A DNA stretch of 64,000 bases. Source: Azadirachta indica (lineage: Eukaryota; Streptophyta; Magnoliopsida; Sapindales; Meliaceae). How positions within the stretch are numbered: position 1 is the stretch's first letter; every line of letters starts with the position of its first letter. Both the position numbers and the translations under genes were made by a program. Positions 36,643 through 48,659 of this stretch are shown here, piece by piece. The notes beneath the pieces are model-generated. The model was not told the origin of the DNA. It did not search any database and saw only the letters and a program-made list of their open reading frames with translations. Location of the stretch: positions 10,328,457-10,392,456 of the forward strand of contig CM040442.1 in assembly GCA_022749755.1 (NCBI GenBank), written 5' to 3'.

Positions 36643-37513
36643 CTACAAGTTCTCGGCATCATCCGAAGTCGGGACTGTAGTATTATTTAATCGGAGCATT
36701 TGTCTGTAGACTCTTGTCCTCGGTTTGCTGATCCACTTCCTCCGCTCCATCTCATCTTCAGAATCACCCTCTTGAATTTCCTTAGCAATGGCTAAGGCTT
36801 TATCTAAAAAACTCAGATCTTCTCGAGGAAACTTCCTTTTAAACATTTCAACAGAGTGAAGAAGCCCCCTCACATAACCCCCAGCATCAGCATCAAATTT
36901 GGAATGGATAGTAGCAGCAAGGTCAATCTCGAGGTCCTTTAAGTCATTCCTCTGCTCAACCATCTCTCCGTATTGACTTTCTTTCTCCCCTAAAGCTAGG
37001 AAAAAACTTTGTTCTTCCCTGAAGAGCTTGGCAATCCGAGCCTCTAGTTTGCCCTCTTTTCTCTTAGAGTCCTCTCATTCTCTCTCAAGAATAGAAGTTC
37101 GTTGAGCATCTTTCAGCTGACGAGGGAATGGGTTCCGTTTCCCGGATAGCAAAAGGTTCAGCTGCAGCAAATAAAAAAAAGGTAAAGAAAAGAAAATGAG
37201 AAACATAACACGAGGAGAAAAAAAAAAGCAATAAGGAGAAAGATTTTCCTTTTGTATACCTTATGGCTAAACTTTGAACACCGACCGAGAATCTCGACAC
37301 GTTGGTTCCGAAATTCCCAATCCGCCCACTCCCGAGGAACGACGTGCTCCATAGATTTCATTGTAGGTACCAAGTGCTTATAGCGATCTCTTTAACTGTG
37401 TTAATATCCATAACTTGAAGTAGGGAGGAAGAAGAACCATCAACCAACATCGAGTGTTTCTGCCATTTCTTGCCAGCGCTGGCAATAACCATGAACCATG
37501 GAAGGAGGGTCTG
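36643..37513 (-). pseudogene. antisense additional ORF of the second Tat-type relic
   Basis: On the minus strand, after a damaged start (LLPWFMVIASAGKKWQKHSM), comes MEHVVPREWADWEFRNQRVE and GRCSKFSHK, ending at a gtatac donor near 37262. A pyrimidine-rich intron-like segment ends ctgcag at about 37162. The second exon runs LNLLLSGKRNPFPRQLKDAQ, a short broken stretch, then KLEARIAKLFREEQSFFLAL. It ends in the open 106-residue frame 36963-36643 with FDADAGGYVRGLLHSVEMFK and FPREDLSFLDKALAIAKEIQ. Coiled-coil-like and charged, not a known enzyme. The FP-DLSFLDK-type ending recurs in plant retroelement ORFs. At least one in-frame stop. Confidence 0.6.
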
Positions 37514-37519
37514 ATCGCA

Positions 37520-40500
37520 ATAATGCTAACCGCAAGTGCACGAATTGTATCAAGTAATAAAATGAAAAGTACAAGTATTGTACTGTGAAGATTGAAATTT
37601 AAAATTACTACTAAGTATTATAACCTCAAAAGTCCAATTCTATCTAAAAAATTGCAGATACCTAATTGTAAAAGTAAATAACACTTAACTCAATGACTAA
37701 GTAAAAGAGAAATAGAAATCAAATTAAAGACTGCTGAATAATGAATTAATTAATTTGAGAATAAGAGATCTAGGAACTTGATTTCATTTATCCTGTCATA
37801 TGTTTTTTTTAATTGGCTATTAATAATGTGTCCTAATTTAATTTACTAATCGTAGAATTTAAAGTGAATTCGGTACCTATCCTAAGTGTCAAACCAATTA
37901 CTTACGCAAAATTTTCTAAATTAATATTCCTACCAAACTTAGTTAATTAAGAGCTCTTTAAGTATATCCTACTTAATTACTTAAAATAATTCAATTACCT
38001 CCCCGTTCTTGCCTTTAATCTAAGTAATAAACAAAATTCCTCCCGAAACCTTAGTAAACTCAATTATATTTACCAAATTCAATAAACAAATTACACTTTA
38101 CCAAATATTAATTCATCCGTCTTAGATCATTCAATTTGTCAAACAATAAATTAGAATCAATTAATGCAAGTAAACACAAGTAAATAGAATCAGTCCACAT
38201 TAAAAACATAATTACGGTAGCTACATCAAGATCTTAAATTAAGAAATCTAGCCAACCATCTCAAATATGAAAATCATCATATATTCCATAACTTTAAATT
38301 TAACAAATTAAACCCAAATGAAATACAAAATGAAAATGACAAGGTTTATGACTCAAATGATAACTTCAATGATTCTCCTCAAGATTTTTTTCCAAAACCT
38401 TCACTTAAATCAATCCACTTCTTTCTCTAGAGTACTTCCTTGTTCTTCATCTTCTCTCACTGAAAACTGAATTTTCCTTTCTTGGTTACTTGGTTAAGGT
38501 GGTTATTCATTCTAAGTTAAACCTAAAAGATACCCAAATCAGGCCATTGTTGATGATCTCACAGCCAAAAATCATCTAAGGATGTCCAAGAAGTGTAGGG
38601 TGATCAAAATGGCACGGGGGCGCAATGGAAGCTCAATGGGTCGCATGACCATGCGACTAACACTACCCTCTTGGCCAATTTGCCTTCTTACTCATGGGCA
38701 TGGCTAGACCGCGCCATGCAAGCAGTCCATAATCATCTGCTTTTGATTTTCTTACACTTCGGTGCTTGAAACATTTGCATTTTGGTCCCAATTTCCTTCC
38801 GACTTTGCTGACATTTCTTTCTAAGCCAATTTCATCTTGAATGACCACTTTCTAACTTTTTTGCACAAGTTACTAAAATTCATCAAATATTAATAAAAGT
38901 TGAGGATTTACAAAACAATTCAAGTCCCAAAGTGGCCGAAAAGTACGTATTCTACACACTTATTAGATATACCTAAACTTGAATGTTTGGTTGTCCTCAA
39001 GCAAATCAAAATAACAACAAATAAAGATCACTCATTAAGAGAGCTTGGCAAAAAAATAACCAAAAAGAGGCCAAATAACCATAAAGAGACAAAATAAACT
39101 CATAAGCATATTCTTAGTCAAATCTCAACCCAACCTCATAGATCAAGTAGATATTTAAATTAAGGAAACTTTCAAAATGCTGGCATTTCATCTACAAATT
39201 CAATTTAAATATCAAATGTCACTCTACTTAAAGATTTCTTGTGCAAGTGTATAAGTTACCACTTATACTTATTCTTCAACTCAGACAAGTTTAGACAAAC
39301 AAATAAGCTTGTTGAACTTCTTAGGGAATTCCACAGGCTTTATTTTCCTGTCACTCTCCACTAATATAGTAAGACACCACGTCAAGGATCCTTAAGGCTT
39401 AGTTAGACTTGTAATGAAAGGTTATGGTTAGGGTAGGAAAATAGACATTTAAGCAAGGTTTAAACGCCCTAAACTCATCAACCATCCTATAACTTTATCT
39501 TAATCTTTCCCATAATCATCAATTCTTCACAACTTTCTTTGCTTTCTCACCCATCTATTTACAAATCAAAGATGTCATTTTTTTTCTTTCATTTTTAGTG
39601 GTAGTTTAGCCTCATTCTACCTTTTTATGCGAACTCTCCATACTTATCAAGCATGAGGTTTAGTTACTTAGCAAAATTTTGGCTTGAACTTTTATTTCTC
39701 ACTTCTCGCTCTACTTTTTTATACGAGTTCTCTATGCTTGCCTAGGCATGAGACCCAGTTACTCAGTGAAAGTTTGGCTTAAGTTTTCATAATCTACCCA
39801 TTCTCCCTTATGTAGATAAATCTTAGAATGATAAAAAACTTTAGGGTACTAAACAAAAGATTATTAAACCCTTATTCTAAGGCTAAATCGATATAAGGGT
39901 GACAACAAAAGAAAGGCATATTCAAACTCAATAGGGTAGACCAAGGTTTTGTTAATTCTAGGTTAGCTTAAAAGGCTCAAATGAACCAAAAATGACGTAA
40001 ATCATTTCCCTAATAAAGCATCCCCTAGAATTTCGCTTTAAGTGACATTTAAACAAGTTTTAAATTCAATGAAATCTTACAAGTTCACTTGGTTCGCATA
40101 AACCTTCTCTAAGTTTTCAATTAATCAAGTAATTGTGGCATTATCGTTCAAAAATGTAGCAATGATCTAATACAATAAATTTGGCAACAAGTTAAGCATA
40201 TCGATTAAGCCAGCATTTATCATTTTCCAAAATTTAAGTACTCTCAATCAAAATCATATCATTGACCTTTCATTTATATTGACTAAGGCAAGCTCATATG
40301 ACAATTAAAAACAACTCATAAGACAAGAGAAGATTTGTACGCATATTATACTAAAAGGGAAAAAGAAATTTTAAAGTAGAAAACACACAAAACAAAACAA
40401 AACTAACTTACATGCAAGAACAACTAGAAAAACAAAAAAAAATTGAGATCAAAATGTGTGTTGGTTGCTTAAGCAAAAATTTTAATAAACGAAATAACCC

Positions 40501-40615
40501 TAACGCTTCCACAAACATTTCACAAGCATTTCACAAAACACTTCCAGAACATTCCACAACTGAGATTCTTCCCCTAAACTTAAAGTAACCATTGTCCTTA
40601 ATGTTTGAATTCAAA
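37520..40615 (-). mobile_element. non-coding gypsy-like debris
   Basis: No coding frame. Minus-strand phrases (cttgaggacaaccaaacatt with taataagtgtgtagaata near 39000-38950; cgtgcacttgcggttagcat at about 37552-37533) resemble the ORF end and LTR of Athila/Ogre-like gypsy elements. A 94-bp tandem duplication lies at about 39616-39800 (tctaccttt/tctactttt, ttacttagcaaaattttgg/ttactcagtgaaagtttgg). The segment is fused directly to the truncated 3' end of RLP copy A at about 40615. Confidence 0.35.
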
Positions 40616-43000
40616 TAGAAAACTAACTTTTCTATTATTTTTAGATTGGAAAAGCTTTTTGGTATATATCCTGATAAGAAATTATTGGAGAAATTCAATG
40701 CACGGATTTTGAAATAATTCTAATTTCTACTAGGATTTCACCAGTTAACTCATTACATGACAAATCTAGTCCAGTCATGTATTCTAGAAATTTAACCCCA
40801 CAAGATTCATATCTATTCTTTGTCATAAATTCTACCTTCCATTGATACCATAGTAGCTCATCTATTTCTTGTTGAACAAATTCAAGAGTGGAATTATAGT
40901 AATTCTTAAATTCATGTGCTAAATATTCAATATTAATCCTTAATGAGCTGTCATCATGCCCAAGCATCCATGATGTCATATTGGTGAAGCATTCTTGTAT
41001 AGATCCATTGAACTTGTTGTATGAAAGATCTACTATACTTAGCTCTCTTAATTGACATATCTGATTAGGAATATGGCCTTGCAAGTGATTTCTTCTTGGA
41101 ATAAGAATACTTAGACTTGAATAGTCATCAATCTATTGGGGAATAGTGGTAGAAAATTGATTATTCCTTATATTGAGTACAATTAATCTAGAACTTCTTC
41201 ATAATGCATCTAGAATAGATTCGTTGAAAGCACTCCTATACATGTAAATGTGCTCTAGTGATGAAAAATTGAAGGATGATGGTATCGATCCAAACAAATT
41301 ATTATCAGAGAGTTCAAAATATTGAAGGAATTCGAGATTGCTCAACTCACAGGAATATTCCCTTCCAAGAAATTGTTTGACAGTGAAAGATACTGAAGAT
41401 AGAAAATATTTCCAATCCAATGAGGGATTGGAGAAGAGAATTTGTTGTTGGATAGGTTTAAGGTATCTAATAAAGTGGCATTCACAAACCATCTTCAATC
41501 TTCCCACTAAAGTTGTTGCTCAAATATAACCACTTCAAATTTGTCAACTCCATATATTCAAGAAAAATACTTCCTTGAAAATTGTTATTTGATAGAATCA
41601 GGATTGACAACAAGAGGCAATTGGTGAAAAATTATTTGGGTAACTCCCTGAAAAATTGTTAGTAGGCAAATCCGACAACTGGAGTTGTTTCATCTAACCC
41701 AATGAAGAAGGAATATTGCCGTCAAAATTATTCTCTGACATCCTTATATACTCTAATTGAGGAACCATTGTATCCATACTGTCAGGGAGTTGCCCACTCA
41801 ATTTCTTGTTGGAGATATCTAGACTAAGCAAATCATGTTTAAAATTGGGCAACCGAAGAATTCTTAACAATGAGTTATTCATCAAATACAAGCGTTCTAG
41901 TTTTGTGTTATTTTGTAATAACCAAGGAAACATGGTTCCAACCAATCGTAAATCGTATTGGTAATGAAGAAAAAGAGGAACAGAATGCCAGTTGCATTGA
42001 CGTGCATAGAGGACCGTCAATTGAAATTTAGGGAGCCATGTAAATTTTTCGTTTTCTATTTGTAGCGTATTGCATGACAGTTGGAATACCTGAAGCTTTG
42101 AAAGATTAGCTAATGAACTGAAGAAGGATAAGCCTTCAAAGTTGGCACTTGAAAGATGCAAAATTCAATCGAAGTAAGATTGGCAATGAGAGATGGCAAA
42201 TTCCCATTTAGCTTATTGTAGAAGAGATCGAGAACCTTGATGTAGGTCGAATTGCTGAGACAACAAGGGAGGTGACCAACAAAATTATTCGCACTGAGAT
42301 CCAACTCAACAACATACTTCAATTTACATATTCCTAAATAGGGGAAGAGCAGAGAAATAAAATCGATCAATGCGTATTTTAAATAAATATATTAAAAACA
42401 TTGATTATCATACGGAATGACTTACAAAAATAAATGTATGAAATCTTCTCAAGTTTCTCAAATTCGTGAATCCTGCAACGAGAATAAAAAAAAAATAATA
42501 ATTTTCTGTTTTAGAATTAATTAGCCTGAAGGGTATTGTAGAAGGGAGTGATCTATTAAATGCATATCTGACTGACTGACTTACGAAAATATTGTATTTT
42601 GATAGAGTGAATCAAACTTTACAATAGGAATATTTATAGCGAACAAATGAACGATACCACAATATTGGAAATAGACCTCAATACTTGATATATTTGCTTG
42701 CATTAATTCGATCAATTCCTCTTGATAAAAAGTGGGAGTCTAAAATGAGAGTTCCAAACAGTAAAGCATTATTTATCAAAGTAGCACTGCATTGGTATAA
42801 AATAGTGAGAAGTATTGTCTTACTTTGAAATCGGCATCTTGTAAAATGGTGCTGTTTTAGAATAAATATATGTATGTATATAACTTCAGAAAAAGCGAAA
42901 GTCATTACTAATAATTATGAATACCAAATAAAAATATATACCTTCATTCTCGCTCCAACCTTCAAAGACATTTTCGGATAAATCAAGACTTTGAAATTCT

Positions 43001-43003
43001 TAA
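43001..43003. repeat. left target-site duplication (TAA) of the CACTA element
   Basis: TAA immediately precedes the CACTA terminus at 43004 and is repeated at 47348-47350 after the right terminus. CACTA elements make 3-bp duplications. Confidence 0.85.
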
Positions 43004-44810
43004 CACTACAAAAAAAGCTGTCTTTAGCAACTGAATTTTTTAGCGCAAAATCATTTTTTTGCAGTCAACTTCTAGTCATTTGCGGCCGAATTCTATTGGC
43101 TACAATAAATCTCGACAAAAAACTTTTTTGATATGTGCAATTGATTTTAGCAGCTACAAAAAATCAATTTTGCTACCAGTATATATCAACCGCAAGAAGT
43201 TTTTGCGACCATTTTGCAACCAATATATAACAGCCATAAATAATTTGAAAAAAAATTATTTTTTTCACTAGCACATTTCGTTGCCAAATATTTGGCCTCA
43301 AAAAATATTAACTATTTATAATATTTTAATTAACTTAAATATTGATCCCATTAAAGTAATTTGAATATTAAATGTGAACCAAATATCAAGACCAATTTAG
43401 AACAATTTAATTGATTAAATATTGTAAAATATTGGATGGTATTAAAAACCTAAAATGTAAGACTAGAATTTTCATTTTATATACAGTAAAATTTGTTAAA
43501 AAGGTATAATGAACAAAAAAATTTAATCCATTGATTACTGACAATCACCTCTTGAAAACGTTTAGGGAAAAATTTGAGCTAAATTTATCATTAACATTCT
43601 AAAATCATAAAGTAAAAAAAATTTAGCACAACCAACAAACCACCTGCATAAAATCACAAAAGAATATGAAAACCTCTGAATTGCTTGAGAATTCTGAGGC
43701 ACACATCTTCTCTGTTTTACAAATTGAATTCTGAGGCAAAATCACTATAGCAATTGATGTATGGTCACTGTAGCATGAAAACTTCAGTATTGTTATTACA
43801 ACAAAATAACGAAAATGATGTTATTTTATATTTACCGATACTTAAATATCATAAATTACTAATACATATATTAGTGTCACTAAATATTGATTTTTTTTAT
43901 CATTTTATAAAAAAAATTTATTATATCTATTTTTTTTACACTTCATATAAAGTATTAAAAGTTTAGTATCAGTGATTGTTATATTTTTAATAGTGAAAAC
44001 TTCTCTACATACGTAGCTTGATACATGTTGGCAAAGCCAAATATTCTGCTAGAGCTCAAACTTCAATTCAGCACGTTGCACTTCTTGCACGTACAGTGCA
44101 CAAAATTGGAACAACACCAACTGCCAACATGCATATCATGACCATAACATTCGTGTATCATAACCATAAACCAAACAGTAACATAAAGCAACACTAACAA
44201 TAACATTTCAACATAACAGAGATCCTTTAATTTCCTTTGAATGAAATTACTTAAGAAAATCTAAACACATGATCATCATAACCTAAAAAATCTTACTTTT
44301 TAGGTTTTTTAAGAAAATTTACTCTCTGAATGAATTTAAGCATTATGATGGACATGATAATATTGTATTTCTAATGGAGAACACCCAATTGCCAACATAT
44401 AGTAAAAAACCGTAATCAGTTTGTTTCATCGTATTAATAAAATAACAAGCCTCGATATGTCATGAATGTGTCTTTTGTGATGGTGAATCGACATGAGTAT
44501 CTACATTGAAAGTCTTACGATGCCCGTGGTGTGCACTTGAGGTATCTCCAACCTATTAACCACAAAATAAAAACTATCATAAATTTGAATTTAAATAAAA
44601 TTATAAGGCCTTTCATAACAAAATGAACAAATTAAAATATTTTGTACCTGTTCAATTCTAACCATCTTTATTTAATGCCCACTTTTATATGATTGAAAGT
44701 ATATTCAAATCCTTTGAATCTCTGCATAAAGTATTAGTCAAGGCTTGCGAATAGAGCAACATTTTAACAAAAAGAATTTAGCTAAAAGAAAGTTGAAAAA
44801 GAAAAAGATT

Positions 44811-44841
44811 CTGCCTGCCTGCCTGCCTGCCTGCTAGCTTG

Positions 44842-44877
<36 letters not shown>
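44811..44877. repeat. microsatellites (CTGC)6 and (TTA)n
   Basis: Six perfect CTGC units at 44811-44834, nine intervening bases, then about eleven TTA units (about 44844-44877). Both lie inside the CACTA element. Confidence 0.95.
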
Positions 44878-44878
<1 letters not shown>

Positions 44879-46782
44879 CATCATTTGAGAATTTCTTTTT
44901 TACTGAATCTTGTTGGATATACATCTATATGTATGATCAAAGTATTGGTCCACTCAGTCTTCTTGTTAGTTGCTGAAAGCATTGGGATTCCATTTCTTGC
45001 AGAAGTAGTAATAGTAATGATGATGATGATTATTTATCTGTTTGCTCAAAGAGGAGAGACCATACTCTTCATTGCTGATTAGTTGCAGGCTTGCAGCTGG
45101 TTGCTGCTGTATGTGTGTGTGTATATATATATATGATAACCTAACACAGCACTGTTGGGAGGAATTTACATGATCAGGAAAAAAAAACAGTGCTATTCTT
45201 TCTTGTTAAATGCTTGAGAGAATAGGTCTTTTTCAGTGGGTGTCGTAATCTTGCATTAACAAACTGATGAATAATAAACCTTATCATTAATCACAAACCA
45301 AAAGCAAAAGCAACAAGATTTATTATTCTGCATGCAATGAAACAGTGGGTTTTGAAATCTGCTTGATGGATACCACTCAGGAACATTAAAAATCAAAAAA
45401 TATATATAAAAACTTGGTAGTGGATTAAGTGAAGCTGCTTTCAATTGATAGTTAGGACAGATCTTAAATTCTAATCAGAACCAAAACCAAAACTAAGAAA
45501 TCCATCTATCTTCTCTTGAATAAGGTAGAAATCCATCTACCTCCTGTTTTCGTCCTTTCTGCCAGAGAAAATGCTCTTGCAGATTTCCTTTTGCTTTTCT
45601 TTCTTCTTTTTAATTTTCTTTTTTTAACGGTCTCAAGTAATTTCTAATTTCAAATAGCTATAGATTTTTGCAGAATATCTATTACCAAATAAAAACTCTA
45701 TTTGATGAAAAGATAATTTAAATTAGTAAAAGAATACTCAAATGCAGCTCGAATTTGTTTCATTATGGCATTCTTCATAATAAATTATACTAACAGTATT
45801 CTTTTTACACTAATTTTTCCTTAATATAAGATAGTCAATGAGTTCTTAATTTACATAACCAAGTAGATATTATTAACTGTAAATTACTCGATACATTATA
45901 GATGTTCTACTGCTGCAATTTTCACCTCAGCCAGATGAAATTCTTAATATGTATAAATGCCTGCAAGGGGTATATTTTAAGTTATTTGTTATCCTTAAAA
46001 CTAATGTCAATTAATGAAATAAATGTTAAATCCCATTCTCCTTTAATATATATGAGAGAAGTATTGATGTCTAGACTCTTCTACCACCTGCAAAAATTAA
46101 TTGAAAAAAAAAGGTCTAGTCTGCTTTTAATCCACTTTTATAAATTCATCCTACAGCATAGAGTTTGCAGGCTGCCTCTCTAGTTTTCTAGCTTTAGCTA
46201 CTGAAGCTACCCGCTTCTCCTTTTCATTATAAACCCCTTTGACTCCTCAAACCTACAGACTGAGGATCATTATGTCCTCATCCTGTATGAACTCTGTTCA
46301 GTTCAAAGCACCATCCAAAGGGTTTAGAAGAAAATATACATGCACGAGCTTGAATATGCACTGAAAAACAGACACTAAAGATCAACAATAGACTCCTATT
46401 CTCAGTAGCAGCGAAACCAAATAAAAACAACATACCTCAAGACAGTTTGTTATGACAATAGTAATCAGTTTCAGAATTTGAATGCAGACAAGAAAGGGCT
46501 GATAAAATCAATCCCAACACTAAAAATCCTAAAATGATTAAATCAAATTCACATCAAATTTGTGCTAAATTATATCGAATTTCGAGAAATTTCAAAAAAA
46601 GAAACTCTAAGATAGATCTAACTGTTTTTAAGAATCTAAATCTTTCAATCAAGCAAAGAAACCTATGATAATCTATCAAAATAAAGCAAAAAAATAAAAA
46701 TAAAAAACCAGAAATTCAACAAAAAGAAAAAAACCAGAAAATGATTTTTGAAATGGATTGATCGACTTTGAAAATTGGCAAG

Positions 46783-46868
46783 CTGAAGTCGGCATACCTG
46801 ACGCGGCAAAGGTAGCATTCCTAGCGTTGGCAAGCTGACGGCAGCGTACCTGGCATCAATAAGCTGAG
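46783..46868. repeat. short tandem duplication inside the CACTA cargo
   Basis: The phrase ttggcaagctga, then cggc and a tacctg motif, occurs twice (about 46783 and 46836) with small differences. It lies in the most GC-rich patch of the element. Confidence 0.6.
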
Positions 46869-47829
46869 GGTTAGTTGATGATTGGATTTGATTTTGGGGA
46901 TAAATTTGATTTCCAAAGATATGAAAAAGAAAAGGACAAAAATGCTTTTAATGTAAAGGATGATTTTAATGTAAAGAACAAAAAAGTAAAATTTTAATGT
47001 AAAATAACTTTTATATCTTTAATATCTTAATAATTAGTATTTAATATACAATTTTATGTACTTAAACATTTTTCAGTCCCATTTATTAGGAACTAATATT
47101 GATAAATAAAATTATAATATTCAATTTTTTAATAAAGATAAACATATAAACTTATTGCATTTTTACCAAAATGATGTTATTTTGATAATAAAATTAACAA
47201 CTACTTTTTCACAACTGATATTTGATTTTGACAACAAATAATACACTTTTTTACAATGGATTTATATTCAGCTGTAAATCAATCACAAATAATATTTATT
47301 TGTGATGGATTGAGAATTAGCCACAAAAAACCCTGTTTATTATAGTGTAAAAAGAAAGAAATAATGAAAAATTTAGAATTGGAAATCCATCAAGTGTTAT
47401 CATAGTAATTGCAGTTAAATTGCCTTGTACCACTGAGTGAGAGTTCTACTACTATTGAAATGTGGAGCAATTGCACTTAATTCCTTCCCAACTACAACAA
47501 TGAGAGATTGGATTTAAACTGACAATAATGTTTGCATATTCTCTATCACTGGCTGATACAAGAAAGCTCTTGATTTCTAAGAGGCTAATCTTCTCTTTTT
47601 CTAAGCAACCATTGTATCCATGCATCTCAATCAAAGCTAGTATAACAACCCACGCCAGAAACTTAATTAAAAACTTTTACATTATCAATACAAGTGAAAA
47701 CACTCTCAATATGGAAGTTTTTCTCCTGAAGTTTATTTATCTCTAGCAAATTAACATATAAATATATGCGTAAAAATGAGGAAAGCTCTATCTATTAATT
47801 ATGCATGCATTTTGATTTAGTTAGGTGGG

Positions 47830-48400
47830 CTCAATGCGGACAAAAAACAATCACGAATATCATGAGCATATATATTGATGTGGACATTGGAATTATAGCT
47901 ACTTTCTCGAGCAAACATAAAAGTAAAAAAGTTTTCTTTAGAAAGGTATAAATTAATAAAAGAAGTTCATGAATTTGGACAAAACAATCACGAAGATTGT
48001 CAACCTCCGGCCGCCCCAATGAATTATGTACTTCATTATTTATTTGATTATTAAATTCAGAGAGCGTTTGAATTGTCTTGTTAAAATGACTTTAAAAATT
48101 AAGAAGTTAAGAATATAATTTATAGCGAACAAATGTCTCAATCCAAGAATTTCAAAAGTGATATAATGCATTTGGAAAGATTATATAAAGTGAACTTTGT
48201 TAAGAGCGCATTCAGAATTTTTTAGCAACGTGTAATCTATAATGGAATGCTATATTGTTCACCAGGCTTGACTTCGTTGATCTATTTCTTGGCATTTTCC
48301 ATGTTGTCAAGAATCCTAGACGATCGGACGGCCTTTTAATTTGTGACACAATTGAATTTTAGGTTGACAAGATTTTGCTGGGTGTTGAGGAGTTGTAGTC
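47830..48400 (-). promoter_or_regulatory. upstream region of RLP copy A
   Basis: Lies about 150-720 bases upstream of the RLP A start on the minus strand. Sequences related to it occur twice more, at 22376-22745 and 30556-31075, without a gene. The repeated conservation of this block suggests a promoter or leader of the RLP family, though it may equally be a dispersed repeat. Confidence 0.45.
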
Positions 48401-48659
48401 TTGAAGTTATTTTCAATTATTTGATATTTAATATGAATAAAAAGTTAAGTAATTTTTATAAAATAATAAATAGTTTTTACCAAATATTTGTTGTACTTTA
48501 AAAAAATAATATTGATACTAGATTTCACTAATCTGATTCAACAACTAAAATATGTATACTGTAAGAGAAAAATATCCCTCCCTCTTCCCCATTTTCTTTT
48601 ATTAGGTTTATATATACTTAGGGTCTGTTTGATATAACTTTTTTATCAGTAAAAAACCA

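Larger units (their letters stand above)
34015..37513 (+). mobile_element. second Tat-lineage gypsy relic
   Basis: Plus-strand order: protease (about 34015-34450), reverse transcriptase (about 34790-35600), RNase H (about 35640-36060), a non-coding stretch, and an antisense extra ORF (minus strand, 37510-36643). No integrase is recognisable between RNase H and the extra ORF. The layout mirrors the relic at 14420-18600 in the opposite orientation. Confidence 0.7.
43004..47347. mobile_element. CACTA (En/Spm) transposon, 4,344 bp, non-autonomous
   Basis: The left end reads CACTACAAAAAAAGC and the right end TTTATTATAGTG (reverse complement CACTATAATAAA), flanked by TAA duplications. Subterminal repeats are visible: leftward variants of tttgcaacc and gcgaccattttgc (43170-43225), rightward variants of tttgtgatggatt and gccacaaaa (47255-47335). 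No transposase domain or long ORF is recognisable, so the element would need transposase from elsewhere. The interior contains gene-like, more GC-balanced stretches of unknown origin at about 44480-44570, 44880-45200, 45480-45600, 46180-46440 and 46780-46870. Most ORFs inside have no recognisable domain. Confidence 0.9.
40620..47682 (-). pseudogene. RLP copy A, split by a CACTA transposon
   Basis: Receptor-like proteins are kinase-less LRR membrane receptors. Exon 1 starts at the ATG at 47682, but codon 2 is TAA. It then reads KFLIKFLAWVVILALIEMHG (signal peptide), GCLEKEKISLLEIKSF and SHCCSWEGIKCN. Exon 1 is interrupted at 47347/43004 by the CACTA element and ends with EFQSLDLSENVFEGWSENE at the GT donor after 42942. 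A small exon (42472-42426, FTNLRNLRR) and a long LRR exon from 42333 follow, with GICKLKYVVELDLSANNFVG and LQNNTKLERLYLMNNSL. Frameshifts occur at about 42158 and 40710, and stops at about 41695 and elsewhere. Coding similarity ends near 40620 (SGYIPKSFSNLKIIE), before the juxtamembrane repeats, membrane span and tail. Confidence 0.85.

Noticed and set aside
42678..42905. Additional RLP exon between 42.5 and 42.9 kb
   Set aside because: Position fits an intermediate LRR exon, but I could not read leucine-rich repeats in any frame.
44885..45082. 65-residue ORF inside the CACTA element with a hydrophobic start
   Set aside because: Low-complexity (GAT repeats giving MMMM), no domain; more likely chance in cargo DNA.
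47452..47634. A separate 60-residue cysteine-containing small secreted protein
   Set aside because: It is the N-terminal part of RLP copy A downstream of a codon-2 stop; WEGIKCN is the LRR cap.
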